From contig NZ_JFCB01000009.1 in assembly GCF_000725125.1 (NCBI RefSeq), positions 124,001-188,000 of the forward strand: a stretch of 64,000 bases of DNA, in the 5' to 3' direction. The DNA comes from Streptomyces toyocaensis. GTDB lineage: Bacteria > Actinomycetota > Actinomycetes > Streptomycetales > Streptomycetaceae. The position numbers and the translations under genes are program-made. The notes beneath the pieces were generated by a model. That model did not search any database, had not been told where the DNA came from, and saw only the letters and a program-made list of their open reading frames with translations. Below, in pieces: positions 55,208-64,000 of the stretch (the stretch's first letter is position 1; each line of letters starts with the position of its first letter).

Positions 55208-55708
55208 ATGAGCGACATCGAGACGACCACGACGTACGCCGCCGAGCTGCCCGCCCGGCTGGACTGGGCCCGGCACGCCCCCGAGGTCTACAAGGCGATG
55301 GTCCGGCTGGACTCCGCCGCCAGGAAGGGTCTGGATCCCAAGCTCTACGAGCTGGTGAAGATCCGCGCCTCCCAGATCAACCACTGTGCCTTCTGCCTGG
55401 ACATGCACACCAAGGACGCGCTCGCGGCGGGCGAGAGCGTCGAGCGGGTCGTGCAGCTCAGCGCCTGGGAGGAGTCACGGCACTTCTACACGGAGCAGGA
55501 GCTCGCGGCACTCGAACTGACGGAGGCCGTCACCGTGCTGACGGACGGCTTCGTCCCCGACGAGGTGTACGAGCGGGCCGCCAAGCGGTTCGAGGAGGCG
55601 GAGCTGTCCCAGCTGATCGCCGCGATCACGGTGATCAACGCCTGGAACCGGTTCGGCGTGACGTGCCGCGTGACACCGGGCCACTACCAGCCGGGACAAT
55701 ACTCCTGA
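55208..55708 (+). CDS. Carboxymuconolactone decarboxylase/AhpD-like protein
   Basis: A 166-residue alkylhydroperoxidase-type protein with the redox CxxC followed by His: NHCAFCLDMHTKDA at about residues 58-71. It also contains LYELVKIRASQ and VTVLTDGFVPDEVY. Such proteins reduce peroxides or act as thiol oxidoreductases with an unknown partner. ATG at 55208 has GGGTCGAGG upstream. It is divergent from the MocR regulator, an arrangement common in Streptomyces. A 9-bp stem overlapping its stop codon acts as terminator. Confidence 0.9.
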   Translation: MSDIETTTTYAAELPARLDWARHAPEVYKAMVRLDSAARKGLDPKLYELVKIRASQINHCAFCLDMHTKDALAAGESVERVVQLSAWEESRHFYTEQELAALELTEAVTVLTDGFVPDEVYERAAKRFEEAELSQLIAAITVINAWNRFGVTCRVTPGHYQPGQYS

Positions 55709-55727
55709 CGGTCTCCTCGAGACCGTC
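55707..55727. terminator. 9-bp hairpin overlapping the AhpD stop codon
   Basis: GACGGTCTC-CTC-GAGACCGTC is a perfect inverted repeat that begins in the stop codon of the AhpD-like gene and lies 18 nt from the stop of the convergent betaine-binding protein gene. It may serve both. Confidence 0.6.
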
Positions 55728-55744
55728 TCGACGCCGGAGCGGGG

Positions 55745-56701
55745 TCAGGGCAGCCACTTCTTCCAGACGGACTCGTGGCCGTCCGCCCACTTCTTCGCGG
55801 CCTCCCGCGGCGACAGCTTCTGGTCGGCGATCATCAGGGAGACCTCGTTCTGGTCCTCGGTCGTCCACCGGAACCTCGTGAGCAGCTCCGCCGCCTCACC
55901 GCCGTTCTTCGCGAAGTCCGCGTTGAGGAACTTCTGCAGCGGCGTGACCGGGTAGGCGCAGGCGACCTTCGCCGGGTCGGCGTCGCAGCCCTCCTTGTAC
56001 GCGGGCAGCTTCACCTCGGTCATCGGCACCTGCTCGAACAGCCACTGGGGCGTGTACCAGTAGGTGAGGAAGGGCTTCTTCTCCTTGGCGAACTGCTTGA
56101 TCTGGGTGATCTGCGCGGCCTCGGAGCCGGCGAACACCACCCGGTAGTCCAGCCCGAGGTTCTTCACCAGCGCCTTGTCGTTGGTGACGTAGGACGGTGA
56201 GCCGTCCATCAGCTGGCCCTTGCCGCCGCTCTCCGGGGTGCGGAACCGGTCGGCGTACTTGTTGAGGTTCTTCCAGTCGGTGACGTCCGGGTGCTGCTCG
56301 GCGAAGTACGTCGGCACGTACCAGCCGATGTGCCCGGTGACGCCGAGGTCGCCCCCCGATGCGATCGTCTTCTTGTCCTCGACGTACCGCTGCTCCTGCT
56401 CGGGGTGCCCCCAGTCCTCCAGGATCGCGTCGACCCTGCCCTGGCTGAGCGCGTCCCAGGCGGGCACCTCGTCGACCTGGACGGTGTCGACGCGGTAGCC
56501 GAGCTCGTGCTCCAGCAGGTACTGGGCGACGGCGACATTGGCCTGCGCCCCCACCCAGGACTGCACCGACAGGGTGACCGTCCTGGCGCCCCGGGCGTTG
56601 GCGAAGGGGGACGCCTGCTTGGTCATGTCGGCGGCACCGCAGCCGGTCAGCAGCAGGAGTGCCGACCCGGCGGCCACCGCGGGGATCGTACGGAATCGCA
56701 T
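55745..56701 (-). CDS. Glycine betaine/proline betaine ABC transporter substrate-binding lipoprotein
   Basis: Extracellular OpuAC-type receptor of 318 residues. It has a signal peptide with lipobox LTGC (Cys about residue 21), then TVTLSVQSWVGAQANVAVAQYLLEHELGY, AILEDWGHPEQEQRYVEDKK and TYWYTPQWLFEQVP. The aromatic residues in these blocks probably form the cage for the trimethylammonium group. It is the last gene of the betaine operon, 1 nt from the permease gene. ATG at 56701 with GGGAG upstream. Confidence 0.93.
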   Translation of the reverse strand: MRFRTIPAVAAGSALLLLTGCGAADMTKQASPFANARGARTVTLSVQSWVGAQANVAVAQYLLEHELGYRVDTVQVDEVPAWDALSQGRVDAILEDWGHPEQEQRYVEDKKTIASGGDLGVTGHIGWYVPTYFAEQHPDVTDWKNLNKYADRFRTPESGGKGQLMDGSPSYVTNDKALVKNLGLDYRVVFAGSEAAQITQIKQFAKEKKPFLTYWYTPQWLFEQVPMTEVKLPAYKEGCDADPAKVACAYPVTPLQKFLNADFAKNGGEAAELLTRFRWTTEDQNEVSLMIADQKLSPREAAKKWADGHESVWKKWLP

Positions 56702-56702
56702 G

Positions 56703-58651
56703 TCACGCTCCCTTCTCGGCGCGGCGTTCGGTCGGCTGTGTCACCCGGTCCAGCATCAGGCCCAGGCAGACGATCGCGGCCCCGGCCACCAGGCCGGTCG
56801 CCAGGTCGCCCTGGGCGAGGCCGAAGACGACGTCGTAGCCGAGCGCGCCCCCGCCGACCAGTCCGCCGATGATGACGACGGCCAGGACCAGGACGACGCC
56901 CTGGTTGACGGCGAGCAGCAGGGCCCGGCGGGCCAGCGGGAGCTGGACCTGGCGCAGTTGCTGGCCGCTGGTCGCGCCGAGCGAGCGGGCCGACTCCAGG
57001 GCGGCCGGGTCGACCTGGCGCAGGCCCTGGGTGGTGATGCGGACGACGGCGGGCAGCGCGTAGACGATCGCGGCGGCGACGGCCGGGGCGCGGCCGACGC
57101 CGAACAGGGCGACGACGGGGATCAGGTACACGAACTGCGGCATCGTCTGGAAGACGTCCAGGACGGGGCGCAGCAGGCGCTCGACGCGGTCGCTGCGGGC
57201 GGCGGCGACGCCGGTCGCGAAGCCGATGACGAGGGTCACGGCGACGGCCGCGAGGACCTGCGACAGCGTGTCCAGCGACGGCTTCCACACGCCGAGCACG
57301 CCGGTCGCGGCCATGGCGAGTACGGCGGTGAGCGCGGTGCGCCACGTGCCGATCACCCAGGCCAGGGCGGCGACGATCAGGAGCACCGACCACCAGGGCA
57401 GCCACTGCAGGCCGTCCCGGAGCGGGTCGAGCACCCAGGTGGTGAAGTGTCCCGCCCAGTCGGCGGTGCCGCCGATGACGGGCACACCCGAGTACAGGTG
57501 GTCGGTCATCCAGTCGACGGCCCGGTTGACCGGCTCGGCGACTCCCACGACCCATCCGTCGGGCCACTCCAGGCGGTTCGCGAGACGTCCGGCGACGGCC
57601 ACGGCCACGGCGGCGGCCAGGGCGTACGCCCACAGCGCGCGGGCGTTCGGCGCGGGCGCCTGCCCGAGCCGCGCGCCGGCCGCGCCGGTGACCCGGTCGA
57701 GCACGACGGCGAGCAGCACGATCGGGATGCCGGCGGCGAGGGCGGCGCCGACGTCGACCGAGGCCAGCGCCTGGTAGACGCGGTCGCCGAGCCCGCCGGC
57801 GCCGATGACGGAGGCGATGACGGCCATGGACAGCGCCATCATGATCGTCTGGTTGAGGCCGAGGAGCAGTTCCTTGCGGGCCAGCGGGATGCGGGCCGTC
57901 AGCAGGCGCTGGCGGGCGGTGGTCCCGAGCGACTCGACCGCCTCCAGCACCTCCTTGTCGGCGCCGCGCAGCCCGAGCGCGGTGAGACGGGCCATGGGCG
58001 GGGCGGCGTAGACGACCGTGGCCAGGACGGCTGCCGGGACCCCGATGCCGAAGACCAGCACGACGGGCAGCAGGTAGGCGAAGGCCGGCAGGACCTGCAT
58101 GGTGTCGAGCACCGGGCGCAGGACGCGGTCCATGCGGTCGGACAGCCCGGCGGCGAGTCCGAGCAGCCCGCCGACGACGACGGAGGCGGCGACGGCCACC
58201 ACCATCAGGGCGAGCGTCTGCATGGTCGGCACCCACATGCCCAGCAGTCCGCAGGCGAGGAACGCGGCGGCGGTGCCGAGGGCCAGGCGGACGCCCGCGG
58301 CGCGCCAGGCGATCAGGGCGGACACGGCCGCCACTCCCGCCCAGCCGACGGCGAGGAGGGCGAGGTAGACGGCGCGTACGGCGATGACCACGGCGTTGCT
58401 GACGTGGCCGAGGAAGTAGAGGAAGACGGGGTGGGAGTCGCGGTTGTCGATGATCCAGTCGCTGGCCCTGCCGAGGGGTTCGGAGACGTCGACGGTCAGG
58501 GCCCCGGGCCAGGTGCCGCTTGCCCAGCGGGCGGCGGCGAGGGGGACGAGGACGGCCGCGACCAGGGCGAGGACCGCGAGCTTGCGCACGGCCGGACGGG
58601 TGAGGACGCCCGGCGGGGACGCCTTTCGGGTGGTTGCCGTGAGCGTTGCCA

Positions 58652-58652
<1 letters not shown>
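56703..58652 (-). CDS. Fused double-permease of the glycine betaine ABC transporter
   Basis: Integral membrane protein of about 649 residues containing two complete BPD_transp_1 permease units. Each half has the EAA-loop pattern, AVESLGTTARQRLLTARIPLARKE (about 225-250) and SARSLGATSGQQLRQVQLPLARRA (about 560-585), and the upstream LRPVLDTMQVLPAFAYL and LRPVLDVFQTMPQFVYL match each other. Most OpuA/ProU systems use one permease chain as a homodimer, so here gene duplication and fusion supply both halves. ATG at 58652 overlaps the ATPase stop (GTGATG). Confidence 0.92.
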
Positions 58653-59823
<1,171 letters not shown>

Positions 59824-59824
<1 letters not shown>

Positions 59825-61365
59825 CACGCGGCACCGCCGATCAGGTCGACGGCCCGCTCGCCGACCATGAGGACGCCGATCATCGGGTTGACGGCGGTCA
59901 TGGTCGGGAAGACGGAGGCGTCCGCGATCCGGATGCCCTCCAGGCCACGGATGCGCAGCTCGGGATCGACGACGGCCTGTTCGTCGCCGGCCGCGCCCAT
60001 CCTGCAGGTGCCCGCCGGGTGGTAGACGGTGTGGGCGGCCTTGCGGGCGTACTCGCTGAGCTCCTCGTCGCCGGTGACGTCCGGGCCGGGGGCCACCTCG
60101 CGCTTGAGCCAGTGGGCGAGCGGCTCGGTCTTCGCGATCTCTCGGGCGATGCGGATGCCGTCGACGAGGGTACGGCCGTCGTAGTCGTCCTCGTCGGTGA
60201 AGTAGCGGAAGTCGAGGGCGGGTTTGACCTCCGGGTCGGCGCTGGTGAGGTAGAGCCGGCCGCGGCTCTTCGGCTTGGGGATGTTCGGGGTCATGGAGAC
60301 GCCGAACTCGGGCCGCTGGTAGCCCAGTCGCTCCGGGTGGTCCGTGAACGGGATCTGGTAGAAGTGGAACATCAGGTCCGGGCCCGCGTGTTCGGGGTCG
60401 CGGCGCACGAACAGTCCGGCGTCGGAGTCCATCGCGGAGTTCTCCGGTATGGGTCCGTCCGTCTCCCAGACGATCACCGACTCGGGGTGGTCCAGCAGGT
60501 TCTCGCCGACGCCCGGCAGGTCGAGCGCCACGGGGATGCCGAGCGCCTCGAGGTCGGCCCTGGGACCGATGCCGGAGTGCAGCAGCAGCCGGGGCGAGTC
60601 GACGGCACCGGCGCACAGCACGACCTCGCTCCGGGCCCTGACCAGCAGCTCCTCGCCGTCCTTGGTGCGCACGCGGACGCCCTCGGCGCGGGTGCCGTTC
60701 AGCTCGAGCCGGTACGCCCAGGTCTCCAGCATGAGCGTGAGGTTGGGGCGCTCGTCCATCACCGGGTGGAGGTAGGCCACCGACGCCGACGACCGCTTGT
60801 TGTCCTCCGGGTGGTAGGCCAGGTCGAAGAAGCCGACGCCCTCGGAGAACGGCTGCTTGTTGAAGCCCTCGACGCGCGGGACCTCGAGGGCCGCCTGCGC
60901 CGCGTCGACGAAGTCCCGGGCGATGGCGTTCCGGTCCTTCTCGTCGACCGGGACGATGTTGTTCTTCAGGCGCGCGTAGTAGGCCTCCATCTGCACCGCG
61001 CCCCAGCCCTTGGCGCCGGCCGCCTCCCACTCGTCCCAGTCGGACGGCAGCGGCTTGAAGGCGATGAGCGTGTTGTGCGAGGAGCAGCCGCCGAGGACAC
61101 GGGCGCGGCTGTGCCGGATGTGCGAATTGCCGCGCGGCTGCTCGGTGGTGGGGTAGTCGTAGTCCAGTTCGCCGCCGAGCAGGCCCATCCAGCGGCGCAG
61201 GGTCAGCACGTCGTCGCGGCCGACGTCGCTGGGGCCGCCCTCGATGACGGCGACGGTCACGTCCGGGTTCTCGGACAGCCGGGACGCGATGACGGATCCG
61301 GCCGTGCCGCCGCCTATGACGACGTAGTCGTACTCGGTTGCGCGTTCGGAGGTGTGAGGGGTCAT
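59824..61365 (-). CDS. betA: GMC family choline dehydrogenase/oxidase-like flavoenzyme
   Basis: Oxidises choline toward betaine aldehyde and possibly to betaine. 513 residues: an N-terminal FAD motif [29 protein letters not shown], the GMC signature [15 protein letters not shown], and the C-terminal catalytic region [11 protein letters not shown] with [16 protein letters not shown]. Substrate assignment relies on the operon: betaine aldehyde dehydrogenase upstream and a betaine transporter downstream. ATG at 61365 has AGGAGTACC upstream. Confidence 0.92.
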
Positions 61366-61461
61366 CTGGGTGGTACTCCTGCGGGGACTCGGGAGAGGTG
61401 GGTCGTTCGCGGTGCGGTGACGGGGGCGGGGGTGCGGGGACACCGCCCGGCGGTCTGCGGC

Positions 61462-62982
61462 TCAGCCCGCGAACCAGCGCACCGGCTTGGGCGCCAGGTT
61501 CTGGTAGACGTGCTTGGTCTCGCGGTACTCGGCGAGACCGGCCGGGCCGAGCTCGCGGCCCACTCCGCTCCGGCCGAAGCCGCCCCACTCCGCCTGCGGG
61601 AGGTAGGGGTGGAAGTCGTTGATCCACACGGTGCCGTGGCGCAGCCGTCCGGCCACGCGCCGGGCGCGGCCCGCGTCGGCCGTCCACACCGCGCCGGCGA
61701 GCCCGTACTCGGTGTCGTTGGCGAGGGCGACGGCCTCCTCCTCGGTGCGGAACGTCTCTACGGTGAGGACCGGTCCGAAGACCTCCTCGCGCACGACGCG
61801 CATCTCGCGGTGACAGCGGTCGAGGACGGTCGGCTCGTAGAAGTAGCCGCCCTCGGGACGCTCGGCGGACGGCTCGGGCCGCTTGCCGCCGGAGCGCAGC
61901 ACCGCGCCCTCCTTGAGCGCGGACTCGACGTACGCCTCGACCTTCGCGCGCTGCTGTGCGGAGACCAGCGGCCCGCACTCGACTCCGTCCTCGGTGCCCC
62001 GGCCGAGCCTGATCCGCTCGGCACGGCGGGCGAGTTCGGCGACGAACCGGTCCCGGACCGATTCCTCGACGATGAGCCGCGCGCCGGCGGAACAGACCTG
62101 GCCGCTGTGGATGAAGGCCGCGTTGAGGGCCTGGTCGACGGCGGTGTCGAAGCCCTCCTCGGTGGCACAGGCGTCGGCGAAGACGACGTTGGGGTTCTTG
62201 CCGCCGAGTTCGAGGGCCACCTTCTTCACGCCAGGCGCGGCGGCCTGGGCGACCTTCGTGCCGCTGACCAGGCCACCGGTGAAGGAGACCAGGTCGACGT
62301 CGGGGTGCTCGGCCAACCGGGCGCCGACGGTGTGGCCGGGGCCGGTGACGATGCCCGCGACCCCGGCGGGCAGTCCGGCCTCGATCAGCAGGTCGATGAG
62401 GGCGACGGTGGTGAGCGGAGTGATCTCACTGGGCTTGACCACGAAGGTGTTACCGGCCGCGAGGGCCGGGGCGATCTTCCAACTGGCCTGGAGCAAGGGG
62501 TAGTTCCAGGGTGTGATCAGGGCGCAGACGCCGACCGGCTCGTGCACGACGACGCTGTGGACGTCGGGCGAGCCCGCGTCGACGACCCGTCCGGGCGCCT
62601 CCCCGGCGACCAGGTCGGCGAAGTAGCGGAAGGCGTCGGCGACGCAGTCGATGTCGACGCGGCCCTCCTCGACGGTCTTGCCCGCGTCCCGGCTCTCCAG
62701 CAGACCGAGCTCCTCCCGGTCCCGCAGAAGCAGTCCGGCGACGCGGCGCAGCAGCGCGGCCCGTTCGGCGACGGATGTGTGCGGCCACGGGCCCTCGTCG
62801 AAGGCCCGGCGGGCGGCGGCCACCGCGAGGTCGGTGTCCTTCTCGTCGCCCTCCGCGACCAGGGCGAACGGCAGGGCGTCCGCGGGGTCGAGGATCTCGC
62901 GGGTGGCGCCGGAGACGGCGGCCCGCCACGTGCCCCCCGCATGGATGGTGTCGCGTGCCTGAAGTTCTGTGCTGTCCGCCAT
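61462..62982 (-). CDS. betB: Betaine-aldehyde dehydrogenase (aldehyde dehydrogenase family)
   Basis: NAD(P)-dependent aldehyde dehydrogenase, 506 residues, likely converting betaine aldehyde to glycine betaine. The catalytic residues are Glu in [13 protein letters not shown] and Cys in [12 protein letters not shown]; the Rossmann motif is [12 protein letters not shown] (usually FTGSTxxG). [22 protein letters not shown] is a further hallmark. It is the first gene of the betaine operon. ATG at 62982 has a weak ribosome site (GGAAGGCAATC about 8-10 nt upstream). Confidence 0.92.
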   Translation of the reverse strand: MADSTELQARDTIHAGGTWRAAVSGATREILDPADALPFALVAEGDEKDTDLAVAAARRAFDEGPWPHTSVAERAALLRRVAGLLLRDREELGLLESRDAGKTVEEGRVDIDCVADAFRYFADLVAGEAPGRVVDAGSPDVHSVVVHEPVGVCALITPWNYPLLQASWKIAPALAAGNTFVVKPSEITPLTTVALIDLLIEAGLPAGVAGIVTGPGHTVGARLAEHPDVDLVSFTGGLVSGTKVAQAAAPGVKKVALELGGKNPNVVFADACATEEGFDTAVDQALNAAFIHSGQVCSAGARLIVEESVRDRFVAELARRAERIRLGRGTEDGVECGPLVSAQQRAKVEAYVESALKEGAVLRSGGKRPEPSAERPEGGYFYEPTVLDRCHREMRVVREEVFGPVLTVETFRTEEEAVALANDTEYGLAGAVWTADAGRARRVAGRLRHGTVWINDFHPYLPQAEWGGFGRSGVGRELGPAGLAEYRETKHVYQNLAPKPVRWFAG

Positions 62983-63144
62983 GATCGGTGATTGCCTTCC
63001 GTTCCTGTTTCATTCCGTGCATCACACACGTGTCATCCACGGGACCGGGTGCTCCTGCCCTTGCGCCCCTGATGCATGCCCAATCCCTGGTCCGAAGTGC
63101 GCCGAGTCACTGAATCCAAGGAGAAAGCGGGAGAAATCGCCCGA

Positions 63145-63156
63145 CCTGTCGACAGG
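63145..63156. promoter_or_regulatory. 12-bp palindrome upstream of the betaine operon
   Basis: CCTGTCGACAGG is a perfect palindrome about 165 bp upstream of the betB start. A second dyad, ACACGTGT, lies at 63026-63033. Either could be an operator for choline- or osmotic control. No betI-like regulator is adjacent. Confidence 0.35.
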
Positions 63157-63190
63157 CGGCCACGCTCCGTGCAGGCCGCCGAAACGCGAC

Positions 63191-63223
63191 GGGCCCCGCA
63201 CCGGAGGAACCGGTGCGGGGCCC
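63191..63223 (-). terminator. Terminator of mdh
   Basis: GGGCCCCGCACCGG and CCGGTGCGGGGCCC form a perfect 14-bp stem with a 5-nt loop (AGGAA), 18 nt beyond the mdh stop codon. Confidence 0.88.
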
Positions 63224-63241
63224 GTGAGCCTGTGCGCGGGG

Positions 63242-64000
<759 letters not shown>

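Overview
The window is about 72% G+C, uses many GTG and some TTG starts, has dense and often overlapping genes, and carries families typical of Streptomyces. The gene order matches, from memory, the S. coelicolor A3(2) stretch running roughly from mdh (SCO4827) to a BMP-family nucleoside transporter (about SCO4885). It is therefore a core chromosomal region of a Streptomyces species. I see no insertion sequence, prophage, CRISPR array, tRNA or rRNA.

Layout. 1-5.5 kb: part of a nucleoside-type ABC ATPase, two paralogous BMP lipoproteins sharing an unusual palindromic operator, and an M20 amidohydrolase. 5.8-17.4 kb: a nonulosonic-acid (probably Kdn/teichulosonic acid) cell-wall polymer locus with a NeuB-type synthase, a fused cytidylyltransferase-HAD phosphatase, polysialyltransferase-like enzymes, a duplicated GT2-polysialyltransferase module and a membrane acyltransferase. 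17.4-20.8 kb: a LysE exporter, a stand-alone methylmalonyl-CoA mutase large subunit and an L,D-transpeptidase lipoprotein. 21-26 kb: two paralogous ECF sigma/membrane-protein pairs and a DUF3152 metalloprotein. 26-33.2 kb: a PGRP amidase with FG-GAP repeats flanked by two small paralogues, two hypotheticals and a GH20 hexosaminidase. 33.3-39.2 kb: an OHCU-decarboxylase-like protein, the sdhCDAB operon, a Uma2 protein and a TetR regulator. 39.4-47.5 kb: a metallophosphoesterase, an SCO4848-type membrane protein, a D,D-carboxypeptidase, a YihY protein and a complete set resembling the mycobacterial decaprenyl-phosphoryl-arabinose pathway (PAP2, UbiA, GtrA, DprE1, DprE2). 47.5-55.7 kb: a 2H phosphoesterase, trpS, glyA preceded by a ZTP riboswitch, a GspS-like ligase with its lipoprotein partner, a RibD_C-type reductase, and a MocR regulator divergent from an AhpD-like protein. 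55.7-63 kb: a choline-to-glycine-betaine oxidation and betaine ABC import operon. 63.2 kb to the end: mdh, cut by the window edge.

The main theme is the cell envelope: an anionic nonulosonate polymer, polyprenyl-phosphate arabinose, peptidoglycan trimming and sigma factors that may respond to the envelope. Central metabolism (sdh, mdh, mutase) and osmoprotection make up the rest. The strongest second-look items are the ZTP riboswitch upstream of glyA, the identical operator between the -35 and -10 boxes of both BMP genes, the parallel loss of catalytic acids in one copy of the duplicated glycosyltransferase module, the DprE1/DprE2 locus with alanine at the benzothiazinone cysteine position, and the paired-cysteine proteins next to the twin ECF sigma factors.
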